From NCBI RefSeq assembly GCF_000517405.1, contig NZ_CP006568.1, positions 806,001 to 870,000 of the forward strand: a DNA stretch of 64,000 bases, in the 5' to 3' direction. Of this stretch, positions 41,093-50,812 are shown piece after piece; within the stretch, counting starts at the first letter, position 1; each line of letters starts with the position of its first letter. The notes under the pieces are model-generated. The model saw nothing but the letters and a program-made list of their open reading frames with translations, was not told the DNA's origin and did no database searches. The position numbers and the translations under genes were made by a program. Source of the stretch: Candidatus Sodalis pierantonius str. SOPE (GTDB lineage: Bacteria > Pseudomonadota > Gammaproteobacteria > Enterobacterales > Enterobacteriaceae).

Positions 41093-42605
41093 ATGCAATC
41101 TTCCACCCCTTCGCTGAAGCGGGGGCTGTCCACCCGGCATATTTGCTTTATGGCGCTTGGCTCCGCCATCGGTACCGGGTTGTTCTATGGTTCCGCTGAT
41201 GCGATACAAATGGCCGGTCCTAGCGTGCTGCTGGCTTATTTAATAGGCGGCCTAGCGGCCTATGTTATCATGCGCGCCCTGGGGGGAAATGTCCGTGGAA
41301 AACCCCAATGCCGGTTCGTTCTCCCGCTATGCGCAGGATAATTTGGGCCCCATGGCGGGCTACATTACCGGCTGGACCTACTGTTTTGAAATCCTGATTG
41401 TCGCCATTGCCGATGTGACCGCCTTCGGTATCTATATGGGCGTGTGGTTCCCGCTGGTACCGCATTGGGTCTGGGTGTTAAGCGTGGTGCTATTCATCGG
41501 CGCGATCAATTTACTGAGCGTCAAAGCGTTTGGCGAGCTGGAGTTCTGGTTCTCATTTTTCAAAGTTGCCATCATTATCGTCATGATCCTCGCCGGCATC
41601 GGCATTATCCTGTGGGGCATCGGCATCGGCATCGGCATCGGCATCGGCATCGGCATCGGCATCGGCATCGGCATCGGCATCGGCATCGGCATCGGCATCG
41701 GCATCGGCATCGGCATCGGCATCGGCATCGGCATCGGCATCGGCATCGGCATCGGCATCGGCATCGGCATCGGCGGCCAACCTACCGGTGTGGCGAATTT
41801 GTGGCGCCACGGCGGCTTCTTCAGCCACGGCGTCGGGGGGATGATTCTTTCGCTGCAAATGGTGATGTTTGCTTACGGCGGTATTGAAATCATCGGCATC
41901 ACCGCCGGCGAAGCGCGGGATCCAGAGCGCTCTATCCCGCGGGCCATCAACTCCGTTCCCTGGCGTATCCTGCTATTTTATGTCGGCACCCTGGCGGTTA
42001 TCATGTCCATCTATCCGTGGAATCAGGTGGGTACGGGCGGTAGCCCGTTTGTACTGACGTTCCAGAATTTGGGCATTCCTGTCGCCGCCGGCCTGTTGAA
42101 TTTCGTCGTGCTGACGGCGTCGCTCTCGGCCATCAACAGCGATGTGTTTGGCGTCGGGCGCATGTTGCACGACATGGCGGGGCAGGGGCATGCGACGCGC
42201 ATCTTTCGGCGCGTATCGCGTCACGGCATTCCCTGGATCACGGTGCTGGTGATGATGATGGCGATGCTGGTGGCGGTCTACTTGAATTACCTCATGCCGG
42301 AAAATGTCTTCCTGATGATCGCCTCGCTGGCCACGTTTGCCACCATATGGGTGTGGATCATGATCTTGTGTTCGCAAATCGCCTTTCGCCGCAGGCTCAA
42401 GCCCGAGCAGGTGAGGGCGCTGAAATTCCCTTTGCCCGGCGGCGCTATCACCGCGGGCCTCGGCGTCGTCTTTCTGCTGTTTATTATCGGCTTGATTGGC
42501 TACTTCCCTACCACCCGGGTGTCGTTATACGTGGGAGCGGTGTGGGTTTTACTGCTCTTGCTGGGATACCGCTGGGTAAAAACGAAGCGCGTGACCGCCT
42601 CCTGA
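41093..42605 (+). pseudogene. proY: Proline-type permease ProY, frameshift plus hexamer expansion
   Basis: An inner-membrane permease of the amino acid-polyamine family. The first frame reads MQSSTPSLKRGLSTRHICFMALGSAIGTGLFYGSA to MRALG. There a run of six G replaces five and moves the rest (EMSVENPNAGSFSRYAQDNLGPMAGY onward) to another frame. After ILWGIG, where E. coli has about one Gly-Ile-Gly before GGQPTG, a (GGCATC)26 array inserts about 50 extra Gly-Ile residues, probably distorting the loop/helix. The C-terminal two thirds are otherwise well preserved. It is not expected to work. Confidence 0.92.
41616..41774. repeat. (GGCATC)26 microsatellite in proY
   Basis: Twenty-six perfect copies of GGCATC cover 41616-41771, followed by one further GGC. 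In the proY frame it encodes (Gly-Ile)26. In other frames it encodes Met-Pro, Ala-Asp and His-Arg dipeptide arrays, which explains long antisense ORFs here. Confidence 0.98.
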
Positions 42606-42679
42606 GCGCAAAGCCCAGGCAGGGGATGCGAGGGCGGCCTTATCGGGTTAGCTACCGGGCAGGCCGCGGGCGCAGGGTA

Positions 42680-42711
42680 TAAAAAAGCCGGTCAGCCTGG
42701 CTGACCGGCGC
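42680..42711 (-). terminator. Terminator of ahpC
   Basis: On the minus strand, the stem GCCGGTCAGCC / GGCTGACCGGC with a very short loop is followed by TTTTTT. It lies 45 bp beyond the ahpC stop. The proY stop is 75 bp to the left, so it may serve both converging genes. Confidence 0.88.
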
Positions 42712-42755
42712 TAGACGGACAGGGCGCGTGCCCTCTCTGCTCTGGCGGAAGCTGA

Positions 42756-43358
42756 TTACAGTCTGGTCAGGTTCTCAGACAGATATTTGGCGACACCTTC
42801 CGGTGAAGCACCCATCCCTTCCTGCCCTTTTTCCCACTGTGCCGGGCAAACTTCGCCGTGTTCTTCATGGAATTGCAGGGCGTCGACCATGCGCATCATT
42901 TCGTCGATATTGCGGCCCAGCGGCAGGTCGTTAACGACCTGATGGCGAACAATCCCGTCTTTGTCGATGAGGAACGAACCGCGCAGCGCGACGCCGGCGT
43001 CCGGATGCTCAATGCCATAGGCTTTGATGATTTCGCGTTTGATGTCCGCTACCATCGGATACTTGACCGGTCCAATACCGCCCTTGTCGGTGGGGAACTG
43101 GCGCCATGCGTTGTGTACAAACTCTGAGTCAAAAGAGACGCCGATGATTTCCACGCCGCGCTTCTGGAATTCTGCGTAACGTTTGTCAAAAGCAATCAGT
43201 TCGGACGGGCAGACGAAGGTGAAGTCCATCGGCCAGAAGAAAATGACCGCCGGTTTACCCTGGATGTGGGATTTAAGATTGAAATTGTCAACGATTTCAC
43301 CCGTGCCGAGCACGGCGGCGGCGGTAAAATCGGGGGCTTGACGAGTGACCAGAACCAT
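42756..43358 (-). CDS. ahpC: Typical 2-Cys peroxiredoxin (AhpC type)
   Basis: A cytoplasmic peroxiredoxin that reduces peroxides through a Cys pair. The 200-residue ORF has the peroxidatic motif DFTFVCPSE, the catalytic Arg region (RGSFLIDKDGIVRH) and the resolving Cys in GEVCPAQW, with an unbroken C-terminus. Whether its electron donor is AhpF or thioredoxin cannot be seen; no ahpF adjoins. An OxyR-type binding site lies about 104 bp upstream. It is intact among decayed neighbours. Confidence 0.9.
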   Translation of the reverse strand: MVLVTRQAPDFTAAAVLGTGEIVDNFNLKSHIQGKPAVIFFWPMDFTFVCPSELIAFDKRYAEFQKRGVEIIGVSFDSEFVHNAWRQFPTDKGGIGPVKYPMVADIKREIIKAYGIEHPDAGVALRGSFLIDKDGIVRHQVVNDLPLGRNIDEMMRMVDALQFHEEHGEVCPAQWEKGQEGMGASPEGVAKYLSENLTRL

Positions 43359-43461
43359 ATTTACTCCTGTAAAATAGCGTTTGCGGATTGATAGGATTTG
43401 AGCCGGCTTAGTATAAGGCCGTGCCGGAGGGGGAATAAAGTCAACCGTACCGATTGGTTAA

Positions 43462-43498
43462 ATAGGTTATGCCTATCGAAGCGATAGGTGAACCTTGT
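43462..43498 (-). promoter_or_regulatory. OxyR-type operator upstream of ahpC
   Basis: ATAG-N7-CTAT-N7-ATAG-N7-TTGT, with the exact spacing of the OxyR consensus (ATAGntnnnanCTAT repeated at 7-bp intervals). Three of four quarter-sites are perfect. It lies 104-140 bp upstream of the ahpC ATG, where OxyR would act as a peroxide-responsive activator. Inference from motif only. Confidence 0.75.
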
Positions 43499-44153
43499 CA
43501 TCATAGCGGTGCCTTCCTTATTGACCGTTGAACAGGCGCGTTCAGCGCATGCCTATGCGGCCGGCCACCTCATTGCTGGTCGGTGGGCCAGGAGAGTGAG
43601 GAAAAGGGCACTAACGGATCACGTTGCCAGGGCTGCCGGACGGCGGTATTTACGTGGCCGGGATTGAACGGTGACGGGGATGCACGGTGACTAGCGTTGC
43701 TACGGCTATGGCTTGGCGCGCACGCGGGGGCAGGTTTCGTGTTTTCAACTTGACCTTCATTGGCCTAGGAGCGCCGCTCACGATGAAAAAAATACCGCCC
43801 TAGCGAAAAGAACTGGCGCGAAATAGCGGCGGGTCAAAAAAGGCGGGATTCCCTATTTCTCTTCTCGCCTGTTCATTGAAGGGGAAACGATAAACTCACT
43901 CAGGCTGTTCCTCACGCCGCCGCGATAACCTTTACCTCGGGCGGCGAACGATGCCGCAGCGGGATGTCGCCGCCAAGAGCGCTGATAACGGCATGGCGAG
44001 AGCAAGGCCCATAGCGCGCGTAATTTTAGCGGTTGTCGCGACGTCTGCGTTCGGCAATACTCTCTTTGGGAGAACCGATCGCGGAAAAGATGGCGTGTCG
44101 GGGTAATTTCAGACCAGCGCGCTTGATGGAATGGAAAGAGGAAATAAAAGTCA
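43499..44153. other. Gene-free stretch beyond the ahpC promoter
   Basis: About 650 bp of GC-rich sequence with no supportable gene. In E. coli malZ follows proY; I see no clear malZ remnant. Confidence 0.4.
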
Positions 44154-44327
44154 ATGAGAATGACAAATGGAATAATTATGGCGGCATGCTGTTTATGTTT
44201 ATCACTTCATGCGGGAACAATTATGGCAAAAACGGTGCATCTTATTTCCAGCTCATCTGAATATGACGAGCACAACATCCCGGATATTGCTACGGTGTTT
44301 AAGCGGCAAGGTTTTCAGGTCAATAGA
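44154..44327 (+). pseudogene. Secreted protein fragment, possibly LD-carboxypeptidase-like, cut by IS5
   Basis: A frame starting MRMTNGIIMAACCLCLSLHAGTIMA looks like a signal peptide, followed by KTVHLISSSSEYDEHNIPDIATVFKRQGFQV. The latter faintly resembles the N-terminus of S66 muramoyl-tetrapeptide carboxypeptidases (a short strand, then a helix counting up to a GHQV/GFQV turn). It is cut by IS5-B after 58 codons, and the remainder is not found in the window. The identification is weak. Confidence 0.4.
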
Positions 44328-45382
44328 GGCTTTGTTGAATAAATCGAACTTTTAGGTGACTGGCGGCTATGATCACTACATTCGTTTCAACATCAGGTCC
44401 CCATGGCAAAGCAAAAGTTTAAAATTACCAACTGGCCCGCATATAACAATGCGCTCAGGCAGCGGGGGGACCTGACAGTATGGCTTGATGAGTCAGCCAT
44501 TGCTGCATGGACTGAGAGTACACCACCTGAACATCGTGGCCGGCCGCTTCACTACACCGATATGGCCATTACCACGGTTCTGATGATAAAGCGCGTGTTT
44601 AACCTTTCGCTCCGGGCGTTACAGGGTTTCGTTGACTCGATTTTTAAACTGATGGGGCTGTCGCTGCGCTGCCCAGATTACTCTCTGGTCAGCCGGCGAG
44701 CAAAAACCGTCGACATCAGCATAAAAACGCCAACCCGCGGCGAAATCTCACACCTGGTCATCGATGGCACCGGCCTGAAAATCTTCGGCGAAGGCGAATG
44801 GAAAGTCAGGCAGCATGGGGCTGAGAGGCGCAGAGTATGGCGCAAGCTTCATCTGGCAGTAGATAGCGCGACACATGAAATTATCTGTGCCGATTTATCG
44901 CTAAGCGGTACGACAGATGCGCAGGCGCTGCCCGGGCTGATTAACCAAACCCACCGGAAAATCAGGGAAGCGTCGGCTGACAGTGCTTACGATACGCGTT
45001 ACTGTCATGATGCTCTGCTGAGGAAAAAAATAAAGCCGCTTATCCCACCGCGAAGTGGTGCGCAATATTGGCCAGCTCGATACCATGAGCGTAACCATGC
45101 GGTGGCAAATCAGCATCTGAGCGGCAATAACGATACCTGGAAAAAGAAAGTAGGTTATCACCGGCGTTCACTGGCTGAAACGGCCATGTTCCGGTTTAAA
45201 ATACTTCTGGGTGGTCATCTGAGTCTGCATGACTATGACGCGCAGGTAGGTGAGGCTATGGCAATGGTCAAAGCGCTTAACCGGATCACGTTGTTAGGAA
45301 TGCCAAACAGCGTCCGCATCATGTAACAATCGCCCTGATAGGGAGGAAGTCGTCAAAAATTTCGGATTTATTCAACAAAGCG
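44328..45382 (+). mobile_element. IS5-family (IS903-like) element, copy B
   Basis: A 1055-bp copy from GGCTTTGTTGAATAAATC to its inverted end. Flanking 9-mers differ (GTCAATAGA on the left, CATTGATAC on the right), so this copy has recombined. The right 9-mer is the exact reverse complement of the right 9-mer of copy C. Confidence 0.95.
44403..45326 (+). CDS. IS903-like transposase
   Basis: An intact 307-residue transposase identical in layout to the one at 16183-17106, with a few changes (a Thr to Ile near the C-terminal FRFK segment). The DDE regions described there are all present. It is probably functional. Confidence 0.94.
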   Translation: MAKQKFKITNWPAYNNALRQRGDLTVWLDESAIAAWTESTPPEHRGRPLHYTDMAITTVLMIKRVFNLSLRALQGFVDSIFKLMGLSLRCPDYSLVSRRAKTVDISIKTPTRGEISHLVIDGTGLKIFGEGEWKVRQHGAERRRVWRKLHLAVDSATHEIICADLSLSGTTDAQALPGLINQTHRKIREASADSAYDTRYCHDALLRKKIKPLIPPRSGAQYWPARYHERNHAVANQHLSGNNDTWKKKVGYHRRSLAETAMFRFKILLGGHLSLHDYDAQVGEAMAMVKALNRITLLGMPNSVRIM

Positions 45383-46165
45383 CATTGATACCATCATCAG
45401 TGCCAACCTCATACCCATTAGTCATAGGGTTGAAGTTTTCATAATCAGAGGCGACTGAAAACCAAAGCTTATGTCGTCCAGCAAAGACTAAGTGTCCTTT
45501 ATAAAAGGCTACTTTGGTAGGAAATCCCATTGCATCAGACCAGTCACCGAAGGCCCATTTATATGTCGCGCCAGTCGATTCGATCAACGATGGAGGGAGC
45601 TCGCTCAAAATCTTGCCTTGGGCTTGTGTGGCACTATTGACAGCAGTGATTAAAATTACTCCCCATCCGCCGTTAGAGTAACGCCAAAGTGTACCGTCTG
45701 AACCATCTACGTGGGCTCCTGCGGTCCATGTCGGTTGCGTTGAGCCCGTCGAGGTACCTTTCATATCCTCGTAATATTTTCCATCACTGCGGCAGAATCT
45801 TCCGACTGCAAAAGTTGAATCAGTGCTTGATTGCCATGCGGGTATATGCCCATTCTTCCCTATAGTGGTATCGGAGATAGCATCCGTAGACGATTCAATG
45901 TAAAACAGTCCGCCTATATGACAAGACTCAAAAATGTCGCTGCTGGCAGTTAGATTGCATAAGCTGGTTGTGGTCGGCGTCCCGTCAGCACGATCAGCTC
46001 CATCTGCTGAATAGATGCGAAATTGGTCAGTGTAAACTGTAACACTGCGATCTAAATTGATATCATCGAAGGGACCCATAGAGACAGAATAATCTAAAGC
46101 TTCCAAGATCCAATCGGTGTTGCTATTGCGCGATAGCTTGTAGGGTGGCTGTTCTCCCGAGTAAG
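45383..46165 (-). pseudogene. Phage virion/tail protein, inverted middle fragment
   Basis: The frame is open across the whole segment between two IS5 copies: it enters as YSGEQPPYKLSRNSNTDW, continues through VTVYTDQFRIYSADG and LWRYSNGGWGVILITAVNS, and ends ...NGYEVGTDDGIN at the IS boundary. The HKLWFSVASDYENFNPMT stretch is typical of tail or tail-tubular proteins of podovirus-like phages. Neither start nor stop is present. The missing continuation (VQIEGDSTNSIQWLA) is found in the opposite orientation at 47223-47276, showing an inversion. Base composition is less GC-rich than the backbone. Confidence 0.75.
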
Positions 46166-47222
46166 TGCTTTGTTGAATAAATCCGAAATTTGTGTGACGA
46201 CTTCCTCCCTATCAGGGCGATTGTTACATGATGCGGACGCTGTTTGGCATTCCTAACAGCGTGATCCGGTTAAGCGCTTTGACCATTGCCATAGCCTCAC
46301 CTACCTGCGCGTCATAGTCATGCAGACTCAGATGACCACCCAGAAGTGTTTTAAACCGGAACATGGTCGTTTCAGCCAGTGAACGCCGGTGATAACCTAC
46401 TTTCTTTTTCCAGGTATCGTTATTGCCGCTCAGATGCTGATTTGCCACCGCATGGTTACGCTCATGGTATCGAGCTGGCCAATATTGCGCACCACTTCGC
46501 GGTGGGATAAGCGGCTTTATTTTTTTCCTCAGCAGAGCATCATGACAGTAACGCGTATCGTAAGCACTGTCAGCCGACGCTTCCCTGATTTTCCGGTGGG
46601 TTTGGTTAATCAGCCCGGGCAGCGCCTGCGCATCTGTCGTACCGCTTAGCGATAAATCGGCACAGATAATTTCATGTGTCGCGCTATCTACTGCCAGATG
46701 AAGCTTGCGCCATACTCTGCGCCTCTCAGCCCCATGCTGCCTGACTTTCCATTCGCCTTCGCCGAAGACTTTCAGGCCGGTGCCATCGATGACCAGGTGT
46801 GAGATTTCGCCGCGGGTTGGCGTTTTTATGCTGATGTCGACGGTTTTTGCTCGCCGGCTGACCAGAGAGTAATCTGGGCAGCGCAGCGACAGCCCCATCA
46901 GTTTAAAAATCGAGTCAACGAAACCCTGTAACGCCCGGAGCGAAAGGTTAAACACGCGCTTTATCATCAGAACCGTGGTAATGGCCATATCGGTGTAGTG
47001 AAGCGGCCGGCCACGATGTTCAGGTGGTGTACTCTCAGTCCATGCAGCAATGGCTGACTCATCAAGCCATACTGTCAGGTTCCCCCGCTGCCTGAGCGCA
47101 TTGTTGTATGCGGGCCAGTTGGTGATTTTAAACTTTTGCTTTGCCATGGGGACCTGATGTTGAAACGAATGTAGTGATCAGAGCCGCCAGTCACCTAAAA
47201 GTTCGATTTATTCAACAAAGCC
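46166..47222 (-). mobile_element. IS5-family (IS903-like) element, copy C
   Basis: A 1057-bp copy in opposite orientation to copy B, with two extra bases (TGTG) near its left end. Flanks are CCGAGTAAG on the left and GTATCAATG on the right. The right 9-mer pairs with the right flank of copy B in reverse complement, so the two copies exchanged partners. Confidence 0.95.
46224..47147 (-). CDS. IS903-like transposase
   Basis: An intact 307-residue transposase, differing from the other three copies by single residues (for example Asp to Asn near residue 23, Ile to Val in LKVFGEGEW, Ala to Thr in LAETTMFRFK). All catalytic regions are present. Confidence 0.94.
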   Translation of the reverse strand: MAKQKFKITNWPAYNNALRQRGNLTVWLDESAIAAWTESTPPEHRGRPLHYTDMAITTVLMIKRVFNLSLRALQGFVDSIFKLMGLSLRCPDYSLVSRRAKTVDISIKTPTRGEISHLVIDGTGLKVFGEGEWKVRQHGAERRRVWRKLHLAVDSATHEIICADLSLSGTTDAQALPGLINQTHRKIREASADSAYDTRYCHDALLRKKIKPLIPPRSGAQYWPARYHERNHAVANQHLSGNNDTWKKKVGYHRRSLAETTMFRFKTLLGGHLSLHDYDAQVGEAMAMVKALNRITLLGMPNSVRIM

Positions 47223-47276
47223 GTATCAATGTTCAAATTGAGGGGGATTCTACCAACTCTATTCAGTGGCTGGCAT
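47223..47276 (+). pseudogene. Phage tail protein, continuation of the fragment at 45383-46165
   Basis: These 54 bp begin with the IS5 target 9-mer GTATCAATG and read VQIEGDSTNSIQWLA in phase with ...GTDDGIN at the end of the inverted fragment. They are cut on the right by IS256-D. They show that one phage gene was split by IS5, its 5' part was inverted, and its 3' part was later removed at IS256-D. Confidence 0.75.
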
Positions 47277-48592
47277 GAGCCCGTACCGGATTCTGTGTAA
47301 ATGCCTTTTCTCAGAAGTGACCGTCCAGGCGGTCACCGAACTCGATAATAAAGCGGCTCATTGCCATGCGCCAGTCCCTCAAAGGCATTGTCCATTTCTG
47401 TGAGGCCGCCTGTATCGCCAGCCACACCACCTTTTTCACTACGTCGTCGGTCGGGAACACCTTGCGCTTTTTGATGGCATGCCGGATCACGCTGTTTAAC
47501 GACTCGATGGCGTTGGTCGTGTAGATCACCTTGCGGAATGTCCGTTGGGTAGGCAAAGAACGTGGCCAGATTGGCCCAGTTTGCCTGCCAGCTTCGACTT
47601 ATTTGCGGGTAGCGGATGTCCCAGGCACTGGAGAACGTTTCCAGCGCCTGCAAGCCGGCTTCTTCCGTAGGGGCCTGATAGATAGCTTTCAGGTCGCGGG
47701 TGACGGCCTTGTAGTCCTTCCAGGAGACGAACCGCAGGCTGTTGCGCACTATATGCACGATACACAGCTGGAGCCGCGCCTCCGGATACACCGCGTTAAT
47801 AGCGTCATGGAAACCTTTCAGCCCGTCTACGCAGGCGATAAGGACATCGTTCAGGCCGCGGTTTTTCAGCTCTGTCAGCACGTTCAGCCAGAACTTTGCG
47901 CCTTCATTTTCGGCCAGCCACATACCTAGCAACTCTTTCTGGCCTTCGATGTTGATGCCCAGCGCCAGGAACACAGATTTGTTGATGATGCGGCTGTCCT
48001 GCCGGACTTTTAGAACGATACAGTCAAGATAAACAATGGGATAGACTGCATCCAGAGGCCGGTTTTGCCATTCGACAACCTGCTCCATGACCGCATCGGT
48101 GACCTTTGAGACCAGCGCCGGCGAGACATCGGCGTCATACAGCTCTTTGAACGCGGCGGCGATCTCGCGGGTGGTCATCCCTTTAGTGTACAACGATAAA
48201 ATCTGATTATCCATCCCGGTAATCCGGGTCTGGTTCTTCTTCACCAGTTGCGGTTCAAAGGAACCGTCACGATCGCGCGGAGTACGCAGCGCCAGCGGGC
48301 CATCGCCAGTGGTAACGGTTTTTGTGGAATAGCCGTTGCGGGCGTTGGTCCCCGGTTTAGGCTGATTTTTATCGTAGCCGAGGTGATGGGTCATTTCGGC
48401 ATTGAGAGCTGCTTCGACGCTGATTTTTTTCAGCAGCCGATCGAAGTAACTGAGATCTTCAGGGGTTTTGAGATTTTTGGCCAGTTCGTTAGCCAGAGCC
48501 TGCAACTGTTTTTCGTCCATAAATTAACCTGTTTTTGATGTTAGATTGAACATATCAAAATCAGGCAAATACACAAATTTCTAAACAGGCTC
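47277..48592 (-). mobile_element. IS256-family element, copy D
   Basis: A 1316-bp copy bounded by GAGCCCGTACCGG on the left and ...TTCTAAACAGGCTC on the right. Its transposase-distal end is the second type, as in copy B. The phage gene lies on one side and a lysR gene on the other, without target duplication. Confidence 0.93.
47311..48520 (-). pseudogene. IS256 transposase, one-base insertion
   Basis: The same 402-codon transposase, but near 47537 an extra base (GCGGAATGTCC where others have GCGGATGTCC) shifts the frame before RKVIYTTNAIESLN. The catalytic C-terminal part is therefore out of frame and the product would carry a wrong tail of about 70 residues. The first 325 or so residues are normal. 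Confidence 0.92.
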
Positions 48593-48979
48593 GTCCAGTT
48601 TGAGTCCGGGATGTTCTGCACTCAACGTTGCCAGAACAGGCATGACACAGAGCCTTCCATATGAGACAGGAAGGCTGATCCGCAGCGTACCTGAAACCAC
48701 CTGCCTGCGGGAGGTCAGCAGGGATTCCGTTTCATCCAGTTCATCCATAACCCTGAGACAGCTTCGGTAATAAAGCTCGCCTTCTTCCGTCAGACTCATG
48801 CTTCGGGTCGTACGGTTCAGCAGTTTCACCCCCAGTCGTTGCTCAAGGCGGGCAACATTTTTTCCTGCTGCAGATTTCGACATTCCCATCCGGGCTGCTG
48901 CAGCTGTAAAGCTCCCCGTTTCAACGGTATGCACAAAAGCCGCCATACAAAGCAACTGTGAGTGTAGAATGAATTCCAT
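48593..48979 (-). pseudogene. LysR-type regulator, N-terminal part, cut by IS256
   Basis: The winged helix-turn-helix of a LysR regulator is complete (FVHTVETGSFTAAAARMGMSKSAAGKNVARLEQRLGVKLLNRTTRSMSLTEEG), followed by the start of the effector domain (GTLRISLPVSYGRL). IS256-D removes everything after about residue 129. It is divergent from the oxidoreductase gene at 49082, the classical layout for a LysR regulator and its target. Codon use and lower GC than the backbone suggest acquisition with that gene. Confidence 0.9.
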
Positions 48980-49081
48980 TATATTGTATCCATCATGGAG
49001 TAAATGTTACTCCTTTATATCGCGATACACGCCATATTATTATCAATAAAATGATTTTTCCGATTTACAGGAGAAATCACC

Positions 49082-50109
49082 ATGACCCAACTAATGAAAC
49101 GCTGGCAGTTAAGTGCTTTCGGCACTGAAAATTTACATATCGCAGATGTGCCTCTGCCGGAGCCCGGATTTAACGAGTTACTGATAAAAGTCTCAGCAGT
49201 TTCCCTTAACTACAGGAACAAACTGGTGCTGGAGGGGAAACTTCTGCCTGACGTCCCTAAAATGCCTTTTACGCCCGTATCTGATATGATGGGGGTTGTT
49301 GTATCTGCAGGGCCGGGCGTCTCACGTTTCCGCCCGGGAGATCGCATTGTGGGTAATTTCTGGACTCAGTGGCTGGATGGTGATGCCCCGGAGGACATGG
49401 TTCGTCACGGGCGATCACTGGGTGGACCACTACCTGGGATGCTGTCAGAATACGTTGTATTATATGAAGATATGGCGGTCGCATCACCGGGAAATCTGAG
49501 TGAAGAAGAAGCTTCAACTTTACCTGTTGCAGCACTTACCGCCTGGTTTGCACTGGTCGAAACAGGAAAGATCAGGCGTGGACAAAAGGTTCTTGTTCAG
49601 GGAACCGGCGGCGTGGCGCTGGCAGGACTTCAGCTTGCCCGGGCTTTTGGCGCTGAGGTGACCGTCCTGTCCCGTAGTGAGGAAAAGCTGCAGCGAGCAA
49701 AATCGTTAGGCGCTGCGCACTTAATTAATATCCGTACTGTGCCCGAATGGTCAAAACAGGCAGATGAAATCACCGGAGGGCATGGCTTTGATCACATACT
49801 GGAGCTCATCGGAGGGGATAATCTTCGCCATTCAGCTGATGCTCTTGCGCCCGGGGGCGTATTGCGCAGATTGGTTTCCTGGGAGGGGACCAAATTGTTC
49901 TTTCAGCAATTCCTCTTATGCTTAAAAGAGCCATTATTCAGGGAATCACCGTAGGCCACCGACGGGCCCTTGAGGATTTGTGCCGGGCCGTTGAACATCA
50001 TCAGATTAAACCTGCTATTGATAAAGTTTACAGTTTTTCAGAGGCAAAAACTGCCTTTTCTCATCTGGACAGGGGTCCGTTCGGGAAGATCGTTATTCGT
50101 ATTGGATAG
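49082..50109 (+). pseudogene. Zinc-type alcohol dehydrogenase/quinone oxidoreductase-like, frameshifted
   Basis: A medium-chain NAD(P)-dependent oxidoreductase. The N-terminal GroES-like domain (MTQLMKRWQLSAFGTENLHIADVPLPEPG, VSLNYRNKLVLEG, GDRIVGNFW) is followed by the nucleotide-binding domain (VLVQGTGGVALAGLQLARAFGAEV). Near 49857 one base is missing after DALAPGG, and the rest (RIAQIGFLGGDQIVLSAIPLMLKRAIIQGITVGHR ... GPFGKIVIRIG) continues in another frame. Full length would be about 341 residues. The start follows a CAGGAGA site. The substrate is unknown. Confidence 0.88.
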
Positions 50110-50136
50110 CCAGTTCTGACTGAATGTTCGCTTCAG

Positions 50137-50376
50137 CTAAGACAATTGTCGTAGATATGCAGGGAACAATGTTTCCCTGCTTTTTTTCACCCATGCGTTA
50201 TGGATAATTGAGCGTCTACGTTGGTTGATTTTCAATTCCACATAATCTCTGTTGCGCGCGACGATGGCGCCATCGTTGTTGGATAACACGACAACTGGCT
50301 TGCCACGCAGATCTGGACGGAATACTTGTTCGCAGCTGGCGTACATTGAATTCACATCAGCAAGAGCAAACATCAT
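50137..50376 (-). pseudogene. UmuC-like Y-family polymerase, N-terminal stub
   Basis: The first 43 or so residues match UmuC (MFALADVNSMYASCEQVFRPDLRGKPVVVLSNNDGAIVARN), including the first catalytic Asp. After that the sequence bears no relation to UmuC and stops at residue 79. The ATG overlaps the stop codon of the upstream umuD-like gene, as in umuDC operons. The polymerase domain is lost, so no active translesion polymerase V can be made here. Confidence 0.88.
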
Positions 50377-50798
50377 AGTAGTCCATGAATCACATTAGTC
50401 ACCACCCCCCAGATTACCAGATCATCACTTACAGGTAGTGGCCGGTAAGCACTATTGACTGGCTCAAGGCTCGGTTTTGGCCGTAAGATGAGTCGTTTAA
50501 CGGTGAACTGGCCGTCAATCTCTGCAACAACGATATGGCCATGCTCTGGTTTCAGGGATTTATCTACGACCAGCAGATCGCCGTCAAAGATACCGACTCC
50601 GATCATCGAATCACCCGATGCACCGACGAAATAAGTGGCGCTGGGATGTCGGATGATGTGCTCGTTGATGTCTAGCGAGGCATCTTCATACCCCGCGGCC
50701 GACGATGGAAACCCAGCGGGAACGTAATCGATAAAAAAAGGCAAACATAGCCGTCGTATCTCCACGGCCACAGGCCGGAATGGCATGTTTATCTGCAT
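50373..50798 (-). CDS. UmuD-like self-cleaving protein
   Basis: A 141-residue UmuD-type peptidase. The S24 catalytic Ser is in GASGDSMIGVGI and the Lys in FTVKRLILRP. The RecA-stimulated cleavage site is probably the Ala-Gly in SSAAGYED. The C-terminus (VIWGVVTNVIHGL) matches UmuD. Its polymerase partner downstream is a stub, and its SOS promoter upstream is cut by ISL3-B 17 bp before the start codon, so expression and use are doubtful although the frame is open. Confidence 0.88.
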   Translation of the reverse strand: MQINMPFRPVAVEIRRLCLPFFIDYVPAGFPSSAAGYEDASLDINEHIIRHPSATYFVGASGDSMIGVGIFDGDLLVVDKSLKPEHGHIVVAEIDGQFTVKRLILRPKPSLEPVNSAYRPLPVSDDLVIWGVVTNVIHGLL

Positions 50799-50812
50799 AG
50801 CTAACTCATTAG

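Noticed and set aside
41616..41774. CRISPR-like repeat array
   Set aside because: The unit is 6 bp without spacers, so it is a microsatellite. No CRISPR array or cas gene was seen anywhere in the window.
41432..41887. Open frames coding for Met-Pro, Ala-Asp and His-Arg dipeptide repeats
   Set aside because: They are products of the GGCATC array read in other frames or strands and have no start context.
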